This document shows, piece after piece, positions 12,001 through 25,764 of a DNA stretch of 64,000 nucleotides. Position 1 is the stretch's first letter. Each line of letters opens with the position of its first letter. Both the position numbers and the translations under genes were made by a program. Origin of the DNA: Plecoglossus altivelis (taxonomy: Eukaryota > Chordata > Actinopteri > Osmeriformes > Plecoglossidae); assembly GCA_036571765.1 (NCBI GenBank), contig BROE01000003.1:15268055-15332054 (forward strand). The letters are read 5' to 3'. The notes below the pieces were generated by a model, which was given only the letters and a program-made list of their open reading frames with translations, was not told where the DNA came from and did not search any database.

Positions 12001-13266
12001 ATGCATTGGGAGTTAATCGGCCGCCCCTAAAGATTGCCTGACGAATAATAATTAACATTTAGTTTTTTGTTTCACAATGGAACGACTTACATTTAAAATG
12101 CTTCTTTCTTTAATTAAGACAAAAAGCGACACATTATCCTGAATGCACAACAAATCGACGGAGAAAAGATCAACGGTGGAACCAATTGGGAATATATGTG
12201 AGATCGCAAAGGGTCCTTCGCAAGTAGACGAGCGCCTTTATCCTCCCCTTTAAAGAACTGTAATGTCTGGTAATAAAAACTCAACAATGGAGTATACCTT
12301 TAATTTTGTGTTTTCCCTCCAAATAGGTCCAAGCAAACCCCAGTCACATCAACTGAAAGCTGTAACCTGAACCTTTTCCACAGCCTTAATAACATGAATA
12401 TATGTCTATTGTATTTTCAGATTCCTCGCTAGATGTCCCTTATTCATCTTTGGCACTTTATGTGCGTTATTCATGGCATGTGTTCACTTTAAAGTATGAC
12501 GTGAATTAAACACTGTACACACATTTCTGTGTTAGTCGGTTGGTATCGGACACCGAAATGTACAACTTTCGATAACAAATTTCAAGCACAAATTTATACA
12601 GCATCACCATGAGCTCAATATATTTATTAATGTACACAGTCGTTTGAACAATGTTGAGGTCCACAAATTGGAAGTTTGAAAACAGAAATACAAAATGTTT
12701 ATGCGGCACAATAATTAGCCTACATTTATAGCGGTTCATTGCTACAGCTGTAGTGAATTTTAGGGTGCATTACAATACTACACCAATCAGAATAAAAACG
12801 TATAATATAAAGTCCCCATCCACCCAGTTCTTTTTGTTTTATTATATATTTTTGTCACTTCTAACAGGAGACAACCTTTTGTTGGAAGCCTGGGTCAATT
12901 TAGGAAATTACAAAGTAGAAGTGATATCTGTAACAACATCGGATATGACTATATAAAGAGAAGAATACTTGGAAGTTTTGCATCTCTGGATCAAACTAAA
13001 GAGTAATTAACAGACACCAAAGGCAATGTGGGAGTATAATATGCAGGACTGTGAAAAAGCAGCCCATGGAAGCTCATAAGCTCTTATCTCAATAAGATTG
13101 ATCTATTCATTTAATTATTCTATTGTCTTCTTTTTTTTTCTACAATCACAATTCAAAATCAGTCACAGGTTTAAAAGAACATGTTTGGAAGTGGCACAAA
13201 TTAGTAGAGCAATAGGACATTAAGGTGCAACATCGATGTTGCAAGGCTTTGGTGGCAGCTCTTGCT
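12001..13266. other. Gap upstream of sephs1; probable bend7 3' UTR
   Basis: AT-rich sequence without a supported gene. TTTATT on plus (AATAAA on minus) occurs at about 12837 and 12624 and could end the bend7 transcript. Confidence 0.45.
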
Positions 13267-16200
13267 TTAGTCTGTCACGTTCTTCCTCATCTCAGTCAAA
13301 CTGCCTGAATTCCCATAGTTACAGCCTGGTAAAAGAGCAAAAGATTCCCCTGAAAGAAGTACTTTTTTTTTACAATAAAAATCCTTTATTTTCATGAATT
13401 ATTTATATTCATTATTATTATGATCATTAGGTATATTCATTGTATTACCTGTTATAAAGGAATCTCCCTCCCTTTCTTCAAGTGGTTGAACGGTTTCTAT
13501 TAAAATAAGGTATATTTTGTCACAAATCCATTGTAAATTCTAGTGGCATCTTTTTTTTCTGTTTTAATGGAGCAGATTTACTGTCCAATATACAATGTGT
13601 ATCTTCTGAATACCTCCCTCACCCCACTGCACTGAGCTGTTTGAATATGACACTGTAGATTAGGACACAAATCATGGTGTGAAGATAATTAGCTGACATT
13701 TTGGTCAGCTGCATGAAAATGCCAGATGACGGGGATAGTGTGACTGAGACAAATGTTGAGCGAGAGCCACTAACACACGGTGAACGCTGACCGAGGTAAG
13801 AGACGGAGGGTAGTGGGGTTTGGACTTGGTAGAGAAGGAGGAGAACAGCTGGAGGGGAAGGGATGACTGGGAAAAAAAAGACGGATAGAAAGAGAGAAGG
13901 AGAAAGAAAGTGAGAATTGGAAGGTCCATTCATACCTCTGCAAGGTCTGTTGACGACTTCCTCTGGCTCTGCGGCCTCTGCTGATGATTAACAGAAAAAA
14001 ACGCTTTGTGAAAGCTGCATGCAAACCACACTCATACAATTGAACACACACAAACACACCTCTCTTTAGGCGTCTTCTGGCTAGCTTGATTTGGTCCTGC
14101 AAGATCTGCACCCAGTCTCGAGGGCCAGGAAGCTTCTCTATCCTGTTAGCAGTGCAGTACTTCTCTGTAAACACTAGACACAGTTTGAAACAACAATTAC
14201 CCATATTCTGACATTCCAATTCATCACACCAGCAACCATACTGTATTATCCACGATAAATGTCTGTCCTCTACCTTTGATGGCCCCCACTATGTTCTGGT
14301 CCAAGCCTTTGCGGTGGTCGTTAAGTCCTCTCTTCCTCTTGCCGTTGGGAAGTGAATTAGCCAGAGTAGCATCATCAAAGAAAGCACAGACCTGCAGAAG
14401 AACAAAATAATTCCGTGCATTTGTTGTGCCAAAAATATTTGATTTTTTTCTGAGGTCATGACAGATAACGCAACTTAAATGGCCAGTGAGTAAATGGATG
14501 ATGCAGACAGTATAGTTTGGAGCTCACCAGCTTCCTGAAGAGCAGGCTGCCTGACCGTGTGTAGTTCACCAGGATAGAGTCCAGCTGGGTCTTGGGGATG
14601 ACAACATCATACTCCTCTGCCAAACGCACCTCAGCCTGACAGACAGACAGACACACACACACACACGTATACATACATTAAAAATGAACAAATGAACAAA
14701 TGTCTCTCTGCTGAATCAAACGGCATACACAAAAGTGACTGTAAACCTCAGAGGACTGCTGTGCCCTTGGTTGCCCATAGTGACGGCTGTGTGGACCGTT
14801 GACAGCGCTGGGTTTGCTCTGTGCTTGCACGGTTGTGACATCAGGGGAGACGGGTGAGGCTGGGGAGGGGAGTCTCTCTCTCTTGATCACCCTTGTTCCT
14901 CCGGGCTCAGGTGGTACGGTGATAGTTGAGGAGGGTGGCCGAAGGGGGGTAGCAGATCTTTTACTGGGTGGAGTCAAGGGAGCCACCTTATGGACAGGTC
15001 TCTTCTTACGGAGTCTACGGCGCTGTGATGGGCCAGGGCAAGGAGGGGATGGTGATATTGACTGGGGCTGGTCCTGGGATCCTGCAAAGCAAGTGATTCA
15101 TATTAGATTGTGTGTGTGTTTGTGTTTGTGTATGTGTGTGTGTCCACTACTGACCTCTCTGCATTTGCATTAGCCTTCTCATGGCACGTAGTTCCAGTAG
15201 AATAGCCTCTAAGGTGGTCTTACAGTTACACATGCAGCAAGGTGCTTCAACATCAGCCAGGGGAACGTCTGAGTGGAATACACGTACAGACACACACATC
15301 AATATTTTGGCTTTGTGATGGATATGGATCATGCTTAACGAACTTTGCAAATGCTATGTTCCCTGTTTCTAGTTGTCCTACAAGGAAAAACAATGGGTGG
15401 TTATCGTCTGCAAATTATTCAGTGTGTATGACATATTGTGAGCGTGTGTGTTTGTGGTTGAGTGTGTTTTTATTGTCTGTGCCTGTGTGTCCCCTCCATT
15501 CACAGTAGGTTAGACTGTCTGCCTAGTAGTGTGGCCTGCTGTTCCTCGAACGCTTGCCTTTCTGTTACAGCACTGTCTAAAGTTGCATGGCCTTGCAACA
15601 ATGGCACAGACTCTATCGTGTCTGCTCTGCACAATGATTTCTATTGTAGAATGTCTCAAGCTGGAGATTCCAAATACAGCCATGTGTTCTCTTGGCAATC
15701 CATTGGGCCTTACCATTAGTTTTGACTGTTCCCTTGGTGTTGTTGAGCATCCTCAGGGTTTTGGAACGTGTGCTGTACTGATTATAGCTTTGCCCATTAG
15801 GCATTGAAGTGGTATTTGATGAGAGAGAAACGGGTTCCCCTGTCGAACTCCACACGCATAGCTGGTGGTCCTCTGATACAAGAGGGATGGTAACTGGCTG
15901 TGCCCAGCTCTGGTGCCCCTCCTGGGGCTCCTGTTTTAGGCTGTCCCCCTCTGATCCAACACGTTGGTATATCCGACCGGCTTTGTCACTCAACAGCCTC
16001 ATCATCCCTGTGATTTGTTTCTTGATCTCCATACCTTCATCCTCCAGCCAGACTGAGAAAGAAGGGGGTTGAAATTGAATGTATGTGTATGTGACCATAA
16101 GCATACTATAGAGAATCCTATGAGAAAAAAACCATGACGATGACGCATTTTATCGTTTCATAAACGCCTCAAATGCCTACCCTCTGGTACTGCAGAATCT

Positions 16201-16917
16201 TTGGAATCCCCATTGGCATCTCTATTGACAGAATTGTCAAAAGACGTTGGATCAAATTCTTGGAAAGGCAAAAAGAACGTGAGGTTACACACTTTATGGA
16301 ACACCCCTACTTGGACACAGACACAAAGTAAATGCTGTATGCAAATGAAATGCCTGCGGAATATGTTAATTAAAATCATCTAGACATGAGGGAGCACAGA
16401 ATCATAGGCTAGGTGACACCATCTCTATGCAGTGTGGGCTGTGATGCCAATCAATGCTTTTTTCTACCATCCAGTTCGCATTCCACCACCTGTGGGTGGC
16501 ATGAAGTTAAATTTCCCAGTCTTGAACTACCGTTGATATAACAAGTGTAACGTAAACTGTGACGAATGTAAAGAGCATGTTAGTATGGGTTTATAATGTG
16601 TTTAATTTGCCTATTGTCTGTCATATAACACTTCACGATCTTCATAGCCTTTTAAAAATGCGTAATTTGGGGCTGATGATCATGCTTTTTTCTTTTGACA
16701 TTACTTGGGAGGTGGGAGTTATATTACACAGAAGGTTAATACCTATGTATTGACGTAGCCATCTCTTTTGTTTACAGTGTCGCCACAGCGCAGCGCCAGC
16801 CAAACACTCAGACACACCGACGCACATATCACATTTTCCTCGCCCCACTGTACCTTGATCCTTGACCAATTTATAGCTTTGAGACTTCCTTCTCCTTTTC
16901 CTTTCTCCAAACTCCAT
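13267..16917 (-). CDS. bend7: BEN domain-containing protein 7
   Basis: BEND7 is a nuclear BEN-domain protein presumed to bind DNA or chromatin factors. Minus-strand exons: 16854-16917, 16181-16258, 15714-16052, 15155-15268, 14747-15081, 14528-14635, 14274-14391, 14060-14173, 13936-13980, 13267-13304; total 1353 bp, 450 aa. The start MEFGERKRRRKSQSYKLV matches BEND7. Later come EDEGMEIKKQITGM, GRIYQRVG, a CCMCNCKTTLEAIL cysteine cluster with a short coiled segment, and a Pro/Ser-rich linker with KRERLPSP. The BEN domain covers about residues 310-423: QLDSILVNYTRSGSLLFRKL, CAFFDDATLANSLPNGKRKR, GLDQNIVGAIKVFTEKYC, LPGPRDWVQILQDQIKLARR. The last two small exons are inferred from splice sites and frame only; the C-terminus GSLTEMRKNVTD is tentative. 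It is flanked by sephs1 and prpf18, as in human 10p13. Confidence 0.9.
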
Positions 16918-17786
16918 CTTCAATGACTGTCGAGGATGCCTCCTCGGAATGCGAATCTAAAGGGCGCACCGTTATTTTGTACAGTCAATGGGGCGCACAC
17001 GCACCAATATCACTGTCCGTCTACACTAATAATCAGTTGAATGTCGTCTTCAGTGTAAGATTCTTGTCAAATAAAACATTACAGGCTGTTATAGACTGTG
17101 AAAGTAAATAGCTGGGGCAGAAGTTATTGTTTCTCATCTGTATCTGATGGATTTCCATGATCACATCGTACACTCACGGGGCTGGTCGTTTAGGCTATGT
17201 AAATAAATAAATGACTTAATACTTAAAATTCGTCACATCTATTCCTCTGCGCCACCTGATGGTCACTAACAATTTCGGCTGGGGGTCAAAAAGAAGCATC
17301 AATCTCTCTCTTTGTGAACTGAAAAATACTAATCAAAACGCGTTTAGAAACATTTATAAAAGCAAAAGAATCGAATTGGATGTTGGCCAGGGAAGATTTT
17401 TTTTAATCAAATGCAATAGCAGGCTACACTCTAAACTATAGAGAATGTTAGCTGAAAGCCTGAAATGCCGAGTTATTATAGATTCGATTCTCAGTTATTT
17501 AACACATATTTCAAACACTTGGAGAGATGCTAAGCGTACTTGTAACACATGTGGGTTACTGTGGAACAATGTTGGCGTGGTACTTGACAATCCATTTTAA
17601 CGGTTGCTGAGCTTGGATGTACTTTTATTTTGAAAGGTTGACGCTAACCATCATCAAATCTCTTCCTGGTAGTCAATGGTCAGACTCTCAGTGCTTGTTT
17701 TTGTCACAGACCGATGTAGACCAGTTTAGCATAGACCTACTTGTCGTCGATAGGAAAAGTTGAAATAGGACGTAGCTATAGACAAC
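16918..17786. other. Divergent bend7-prpf18 intergenic region
   Basis: 869 bp separate the start codons of the two divergent genes. The region should hold both promoters and 5' UTRs. I see no TATA box or repeat that would fix either start site. Confidence 0.6.
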
Positions 17787-20700
17787 ATGGATATTCTTAA
17801 AGCGGAGATTGCAAGGAAAAGAAAACTTATTGAAGAAAAGGATCTTGTTGATGTGAGTGGCAGCGATAGCATTTTGTGTGTGCCTCATGCGTTAGCTAGC
17901 TAGACTAGCTACAAACATTCATTAGCTAGCAAGCTAGTTAGCAATCATAGTAGACATTGCTAGCGAGGACGTTTCGCGAGGACGTAGTGGGTTTCGTAAA
18001 CACATATCTAAATAGGTGTAGCTCTAGCTGGCCTACTGATTCGAAGCGAACTGCTATACTGCCACGGATATTATGATAGACAATGTTTCTATTGGTGAGA
18101 CGAGCTGACAAACTCCATCTATTTAACAGGAATCGAAGAAATATTTCAAACGAGCGGATCTTGCGCGGAAAGAAGAGGAAGAATATTTCAAAAGATGTGG
18201 ATACAAGGTAACCATAATGTGCATATCCATTCTAAAAAGATTGTCTTTGACGTGTTTGGTTTTATATAATAAAAAATTGATGTCGCGTTATTTTTCTCTT
18301 CAGCCATTCCTCCATGATGTCTTCTCATTCTCTGAGCATATACCTAAACTCACAGATAACATTTCACGTTCTCTTGATCAATAGAAAAAGTACACTGTAG
18401 ATGTTTCATGGACTGTCTCACACACCGGGAGTAAGCGTGTCTGGTGGTGCTTAGCCGTCATTGACTGTGTTGTCTCTCCCAACCTGCTGATGCCGTCACA
18501 TAGGTTCAGAAAGAGATGCCTGACAGAAAGGTATGGGATTGAACCGCTAAGGTAGCAGATAGTGTGCATGCGAGGAGATGGGTAAAGGCTGTGTTCCAAA
18601 AGCTTAGGAAACCCCTTTTTGTCAACATTTTAAAACAACTACAAACAGATACTGGGAGGGGGGGGGGGGGGGGGGGGACTAGCTGGCAGACCCGTCTTTA
18701 GACACCCTGCTTGAAGCAAAGATCGAAAAAATGTAATGGGGTTACAGTTTTCTGTTGTTTTAAGTCATTCCTGGTTCTTGAACCCTTAAACTCTTTAAAG
18801 GGTAGCGGGAAAGCATGAGGTTGTCTACAGACAAGGGTCTGCCCTCCTTAAACTATCACATTCACAAAGGACAAGGGAACCCAAAAAAAAGAAGATAATC
18901 GACCGATTTGGGACGGGGGCCCTAAAAAAAGATGAGATGGAACAGAATTGGGACACAGCCACAGTGTGGCCATGAGCATGAGTCAAAGACGCAAAGTCGG
19001 TTTGAGCATTCGGCTTGTTTGGATTTGGGCTGTATTGCACATCTGCTACGTGAGGTTGATATTCAGTTCAGTATGGATTTGTCATTTTTCCGTTGGTTGT
19101 GTTGAGGTTTTGCACCCGTGTGGAAAACTGCTCCTTGGTTTTAGCTCCAGTGGCAAGAACCTCATGCCTTGTCTACCAAGCTTATAAGCAGTTCCTTTTC
19201 CTGGCTTGGGTCTGTTGTGTATTTTCTTTCCCCCAACATTTGTCATATGCACATGTTTTTATTTTGCCTCCTTTTTAGATTGTTTCTTAACGATGCACAA
19301 TCTAAGTATGCAGAGGTGCATGTGTGTTTGAAAGCATGATTTTGCAGCACTTTTGAAAGACCCCCCACCAAAAAATGCTAATCCTTGCTGTGAATCATGT
19401 TAAACGTGAACATGGATTACAGGTGGCACATTTCTGTATACACAGCCGGGGTAAGTTTTGGATGCGATTGCTGATTCTGGAAGTGCCTTGCAATGCTGAG
19501 GAAACTCCATGCATTGAGTCTCCAGAAAACATTACTGATGAACAGCAACGCTCTATCAAAATCTATCACCAACCAAGTAATAAAACAACGTTTTGATAGT
19601 GGGCGACGCGATTGAACTCTGCTCATGTCTGTGTCTTGTCAAGGGACTTATAATGTACGTGTCTCCCTTTCCTCTGATTTCCTCAAAGATAGAGAAGAAC
19701 GAGGAGAAGACGGAGACCTCGTCTTCATCCAAGCCCGTGTTGGATCTGGAGCTCACAGAGGAGAAGCTGCCCATGACTCTCTCTCGACAAGAGGTCAGCT
19801 CCGCAACGACCTCCTGCTTCAAACCGTATAAGACTGTTTGTCCGGCCGGCCGCCTTAGCTGGTGAATTGCACATCGGCTTTGATATTGGTGATCGATGTT
19901 TGACGTTCTTAACGCATTCCAGGTGATCCGACGGCTGAGGGAGAGAGGGGAGCCGGTGAGATTGTTCGGCGAGTCCGATTACGACGCCTTCCAGAGGCTC
20001 AGGAAGATCGAGTTTTTGGCCCCCGAAGTCAACAAGGTAAGACTTGTTTGCCCAAGGCCCTTGTTGGTCAGTCATTTTCATTGTTTTGTTGACTCTTACG
20101 ACTCAGAGAAAGGTAGCTTCAACACTTTAGGACCAGTGCCTTGCTAATGAGCTGTGCTCTCTGTTCTCAGGGGTTCAGGAACGACCTGAAAGCAGCTATG
20201 GACAAGATTGACCAGCAGTACCTGAATGAGATTGTTGGGGGAACAGAGGCAGGAGAAGTAGACACGCAACATGACCTGAAGGTGCACGAGGAGAACACAA
20301 CTATTGAGGAACTGGAGGTATGTAATGAGGCCTGGACAGAGAGTTCTGGGCTGTTAAGGTCCATGGTTAAACACCAGGTTAATGTCCTAGCTGTAGGGAT
20401 AGAAAACATTTTTAGTATTGCCTTCTTCTCAACTGGCTTTCAGCCTTTTGATGTTCTGACTTTGGACGTTGTTCTCCAACAGGCTCTGGGGAAATCACTG
20501 GGCACAGGGGACGATCATGGAGACCAGGATGTCATTGCCAAAGTTCTGAGGGTAAGACTTAGCCACGTGCTCCATTTTGATCGACTAGACCACATCTGAA
20601 GTGACTTGGCCTTTTCCGACCCGTTGGAAAACAGAACAGCATTCTGTTGTTCAGTGTGTTGCTACGCAACACGTTTCAGGAGTGATTAGGATTATGTAAC

Positions 20701-21580
20701 AATGTAACAGCTGTTTTTCAGATCTTGGTATGTGATTGGGACCTTGTGAGGATGGAGGGTGACTGGGATTGTTTTGTGGTAGTTCTTGCTAGGTGTGTGG
20801 GCTAAAGACCTGAACCGACGAGAAGATCACGTGAAGCGGAGTGTTCAGGGCAAGCTGGCCAGCGCCACCCACAAACAGACAGAATCCTACCTGAAACCTC
20901 TCTTCAGAAAGCTACGCAAGAAGGTAGGAAAAGAAAAGGGTTTCTTTTTCTCGTCCTACTGGCCATTTTATTGTGTTTTCAACGTACACATCTGTCATGA
21001 TCTCTTTCAGAGTTTGCCAGCAGATATTAAAGAATCGATTACAGATATCATCAAGTTCATCATGGAGAGAGAATATGTAAAGGTATTTAGCTTCCTATCT
21101 TTTTTTAAATGCTAGATTCCCTTAACTGACCTGGGATCTGGTGCTTTTGTCTCTTTAATCCTGTCACTCTTGTCTCCAGGCCAACGACGCCTACCTGCAG
21201 ATGGCGATCGGGAACGCTCCCTGGCCCATTGGGGTGACCATGGTGGGTATCCATGCTCGTACCGGCCGTGAGAAGATCTTCTCCAAACACGTCGCCCACG
21301 TCCTCAACGACGAGACCCAGAGGAAGTACATTCAGGTGAGCCACCTGGTTTTCCCCTGATCCCCTCCGCGTACGGGGTCGTCTTTGATGCCAAAACTGCA
21401 TTCAATTTCCCAGTTGTAATCATTCTTGTTATGGTGGCATCCGAACATTCGCATTTTACTGTTAACATTTGTGTGTTCCATTTCTGTCACAACATGCAGG
21501 GACTGAAAAGGTTGATGACCATCTGCCAGAAGCACTTCTCCACTGACCCGTCTAAGTGTGTGGAGTACAATGCCCTGTAA
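17787..21580 (+). CDS. prpf18: Pre-mRNA-splicing factor 18
   Basis: PRPF18 acts in the second catalytic step of pre-mRNA splicing with U5 snRNP and SLU7 in the nucleus. Ten exons join to 1029 bp, 342 aa, the same as human: 17787-17852, 18130-18207, 19689-19793, 19923-20036, 20171-20317, 20483-20551, 20783-20923, 21011-21082, 21180-21335, 21500-21580. The N-terminus MDILKAEIARKRKLIEEKDL is basic and helical. The PRP4-like (SFM) segment LSRQE-VIRRLRERGEPVRLFGE lies near residues 78-105. The C-terminal Prp18 helical domain (about residues 195-340) includes RSVQGKLASATHKQTESYL, IGNAPWPIGVTMVGIHARTG and IFSKHVAHVLNDETQRKYIQ, the highly conserved loop region. It ends KCVEYNAL. Intron 2 carries a G20 run at 18658-18677. 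Poly(A) signal at 21986-21991. Confidence 0.98.
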
Positions 21581-21985
21581 CAGCTCTCTTACTCTGTAGC
21601 TTGGTGTTCTGGCTGTGCTAGAGCTTCACTATGTGCCTGACAGGCAATCCAGAGACAGCTTTATTTAGAAAATTGTAAATATAGACATTTGAAACTTTTC
21701 TGTTTCCTTATTTCACTTGACACAATGAGCTAAAGGAGTGACTTTCCTTGGTCGCACCAGCATACTAATGTTACATCGTAGGATGATCCCCAATGTCTCA
21801 GTAAGGAACATGTCTATTTCCCTTTTTTTTGTACTTCATGTGCTTGAGATTGTTGACAAAGATGATGTGTAAGTTTTATTATGCGTTCGCTTTGAAACAT
21901 TGAAATGAAATGAAAGTTGGAAGCAACTTTTCAATTTTCTGAAACAAGCATATTTGATGTGTGTAAATGCACCATGTTTCAAAAT

Positions 21986-21991
21986 AATAAA
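21986..21991 (+). terminator. prpf18: Poly(A) signal of prpf18
   Basis: AATAAA lies about 405 bp downstream of the prpf18 stop and is the only good hexamer before the intergenic gap. Confidence 0.65.
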
Positions 21992-24227
21992 AGTATACAT
22001 TTCCTTGTATATCGTCTGTAGGAGCTCTGATCCAGTCGTGCTATAAACAGCAGAGGGTGCTAATGACAATCAGGGATGCTCAGTGTCTGCTCCTCCCTTA
22101 TCACTTTGTAAATCACATTTAGCAATCAGTAAGGATAGATAGTCTCTATATAACTGCTACTACTTTGAATAAATAGTCATAGAAAATGTTCTGGGGACGA
22201 TGCTATCATTCTATAGGATCGTACTTCATTTAATGGACTCAAGTAAAAAATGGGTGTGGTTAGGATTTTTTATTCAAATGTTAAACTCTTCAGGGCAGGT
22301 AAACACAATGAGCCCTGTTACGTCTTAGTGATGTTCCCCAGACATGCTTATGAGAACTGATGTTATCCTTCTCTTCATTAGGAGGTGATTAAACTGCTGA
22401 CTGCTGCATGTTCTCCATCTATGAACAGTCTCGCCAAGCATTATTCCAATGAAGACATTTCACTGAAAAGACAGCCATAACAGTTTTGTCCACGACTGCT
22501 TGATTCTCCTCACCATCCAAACGACTCGTGCATTCATCTGTCTCTTTATTATCCGCTGAAATGTGATCAAAATGGCCCCCGCTCAGGTGAAACCGCTGGT
22601 TTTCGTCTTGGGTTCTCATTCTCAAGCTCTCCCATGGTTTAATAACGCAATGTTATTGTATCTTGTAACCATGGTGACTCCGTCTGTTCTTTTCAGTTAT
22701 TAGTGCTTTGTTCAGAACGGCCTGAGCCCCCATCAGAGTGGCTTATTTGGTGTGTGTTAACCTCAGAACACACATCACATTCAATTCAGTATGCCCAGAA
22801 CTGTGACTCACACAACGATCTGCACAGTGCCACAAGGGCTACTTTCTGGAACTTTTTATTCTCTGTGATGGCCATGACACAAGCCTTTGTTATATTTTTG
22901 CTACATAATTTAAGTTTACCAAGGACCATCGTCGCGCATGTTAGCAAACCAGGGGCAGTATTTTGGAAACAGTCATAGCGATGATCTTACTGGAATACGA
23001 ATAGTACATTATCTAAAAGTGCTTTGACATACTGCAATCTTGAGACATTTGATGGCTCTAAGGAAGAGGCATTAATTCAAGGGCGGCAGTTCATTTGCAA
23101 GCTGTTGTTAAAGCCACGGTTGCAATAAACCATCATTATTGGAGACGAGATAGTTCTTAACAAGGACACCCCCCCCCCCCCCCCCCTCCCACAGCCATCT
23201 CTCATACCCTGCCTCCCCCTTGCCTGTTTCCATGGCGCCAGCGTTCCCATGGCGTGCTCAAGCTTATGTGCATAAGGCCTGGCACTACTGCCCCACCACC
23301 AGCTAACGTGCCTCGGGACAATGGGGGGTGCAGGGGTAATATGTTAATGACGACTGGCAGAAGGACACACACAGTCAGGGGGGTCAGAAGTGTTGGCATG
23401 GACAGGAATTGTCTGTTGGATTATGGAATGCATCTGGAGTTGTGGGTGTGTGTGGGGGGGGGGGGGAGTCACTTTGGGTTTCATTCCAAATACGTTCATG
23501 TGGGCAGATCATGTGAAAAATACAACATTCCCAATATGTTTCTGTATGTCTGCTTGTAGGGCCGTGTTCCTCTGTGTTCCCATCAGAGATGCATTCCTGC
23601 TCAGAGCACAGGCTGTTCTGTTCCTCCTGCACTGACCGCTGTCAAGCTGTCAAGCTGTGTGTGTTTGGATCCACTATTCTGAAATGAATTCAGGGGTCAC
23701 TTGTCACTGGACCAGTGCCAAGTATATCTGTCATGGTCATCTCCCTCTTCTATGTTGAGTGTTTCAAGAGCCTAACAAGTTTGTACGGCACCAGTACACT
23801 GTGCCTGGGATTTTAAACATGGTTTGTCTACTCATTGCTTCCAATAAGGCCTGTCATGTTCTCCTAACAAGCCCTAGTTTGAACACATCTACAGGTGTCC
23901 ATCAGATCTAGGCTAGCTTGCGAAAAAAACTCTTGTGCTTTATTTGGGAGACAGGTCATTTATGTATGTGTGTGTCTGTGCTAAGCTGTCATGTCAAACA
24001 TCCTCTAAGTATCAATAACAGATATAAATCTCAGTCTTCATGGCTGAATTAGACCCATTCTTGCATTAATACATATATAAGGATGTTAATATGAGGCTTT
24101 AAACAAAGCAAGATTCCATGTATCATAAGATGCTTGAGAGCACTTGGAAAGCAGCTCTGATTAGCTGCTACCGGGACCTTTATTCATGCTCTTACTGTTC
24201 TCTAAGACAAAGAGCTAGAGGGACAGC

Positions 24228-24229
<2 letters not shown>

Positions 24230-24268
<39 letters not shown>

Positions 24269-24470
24269 AGGACAAAAAGAGAGAGAGAGAAGGATATAGA
24301 GAGGGAGAGAGACGGAAAAGGACAGAGACAGAGAGAGAGAGAGAGAGTGAGAGAGAGAGAGAAGGACACAGAAAGAGAGAGAGGGAGAAGGACAGAGAGA
24401 CATAGAGATAGAGAGAGGACATAGAGAGAGAGAGAGAGAGAGAGAGAGAAGGACAGAGAGACATAGAGAT
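24230..24470. repeat. GA-rich microsatellite block
   Basis: About 240 bp of AGAG units with GGACA and ATAGAG interruptions. Ser/Leu-only frames over it are artefacts. Confidence 0.95.
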
Positions 24471-25680
24471 AGTGAGAGGACATGCTTCTGTTTGAAAGAA
24501 AAATCCCAAAGAGGCTTTGATTACACGGTCATTAAAAGATTTCTCAGACCATTATTGTGTACCTCGGCGACCATCACAAATAACCAATGCCGTCTCCGTC
24601 CTTTTACTGGTCTGTCTTTAATTAGTGCCCTATTTCTCCTCAAATCAGGACCTTTGACTGGCCACTGGTTGCCAGGCACCTGAGAAGCAGTGGAAACCAA
24701 TTACCTGAGAAGGCTCCGTATTGCATTTGAGATTTTTTCTCAGTCTTCCTTTTCACACTCTTTCTATCTTCCTGTTCTATTCAATATTGCAAGGCTATCG
24801 GCATGCTGGACGGACAACAATTTTGCCAATGCAAATAGGATCAAACTATCAGATAATGTGCGACCTTGAGGAAGGGAGATAGAAAGGTCAAATAAATAGT
24901 GCCCCTGTCACCTGTCGTAACAGTTTCTCGGGTTGGTACAAGTGTTCACTCTCCACATATACTTGATGATTGCTTGGTGAATGTTGCTGTTACTGGGTCA
25001 ACATTGTGAAGAGAACACTAAACTTGAAGTGCTTGGACTGTGTACACAGTTTCTGATCAGACATAGTGGTCTAGGAGTCTGTCACTGTGTATTGCACGTT
25101 ACCCAAATAGCTCTCTCTGTCTATTCATCCCTATGTCACTCTATCTCTGATACACACACATCAGCACACATGCACAGGCAGACACTCTGAAAATAATCAG
25201 CATAACAGTGCAGGTTACAATCCTTTTTGAATAGTGTTGATTTATTGCTCACTTGCCCGCTTTCACCACCTTTCCCCAGCTCGTGCAATGACATCATCAG
25301 CTATAATGCCATCTTCCTGTCAACACCACTACAACTGATCTCATTATTCATTTTACTGGTCAAGCTTGTGTGGTCTCAAAGGTCAGAACATTTTTTGAAT
25401 GCTAAATAGGACATTGCATGTGACTTGTTGGGTCATTTTGGAATAAGTAAACACTCGCAGGAGAACCCACAATTGTGGGAGAAGCAATAAGAGAGGGAAT
25501 TGATGAATGAACCACTATAGAGAAGATGGCCAGCACAGAATATTGGCAACTATTTCATGTGGGAATGACTAAGTAATTAGTGATCCAGAACAGCAAGTAT
25601 TTACTAACAGCTGCACAATAATAATTTCGAGCTCTTATTGTTTTGTTTAATTGTCTGCTGTAGCAGAATGACATTCCTGC

Positions 25681-25764
25681 TCATAACAGCTTACTGTGTC
25701 CTTGAAAAGCAATCGCTCTGCGAATGATGATCTCTCCAGTCTGCAGGTTTGCCTGCTTCCAGGA
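25681..25764 (-). CDS. Candidate terminal exon of an unrecognised minus-strand gene
   Basis: On the minus strand a good acceptor (ctctccctccag) opens an exon at 25764 that reads 27 residues in phase 0, SWKQANLQTGEIIIRRAIAF followed by QGHSKLL, to TGA at 25681. Another minus-strand acceptor (ctgtctcag) at 25988-25990 opens a frame with GHGLPTGFEKLQLG and a possible donor at 25946, but that exon would join the first in a different phase. I do not recognise either peptide and found no upstream exons, so this may be a chance open frame or a gene remnant. Confidence 0.2.
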   Translation of the reverse strand, partial: SWKQANLQTGEIIIRRAIAFQGHSKLL

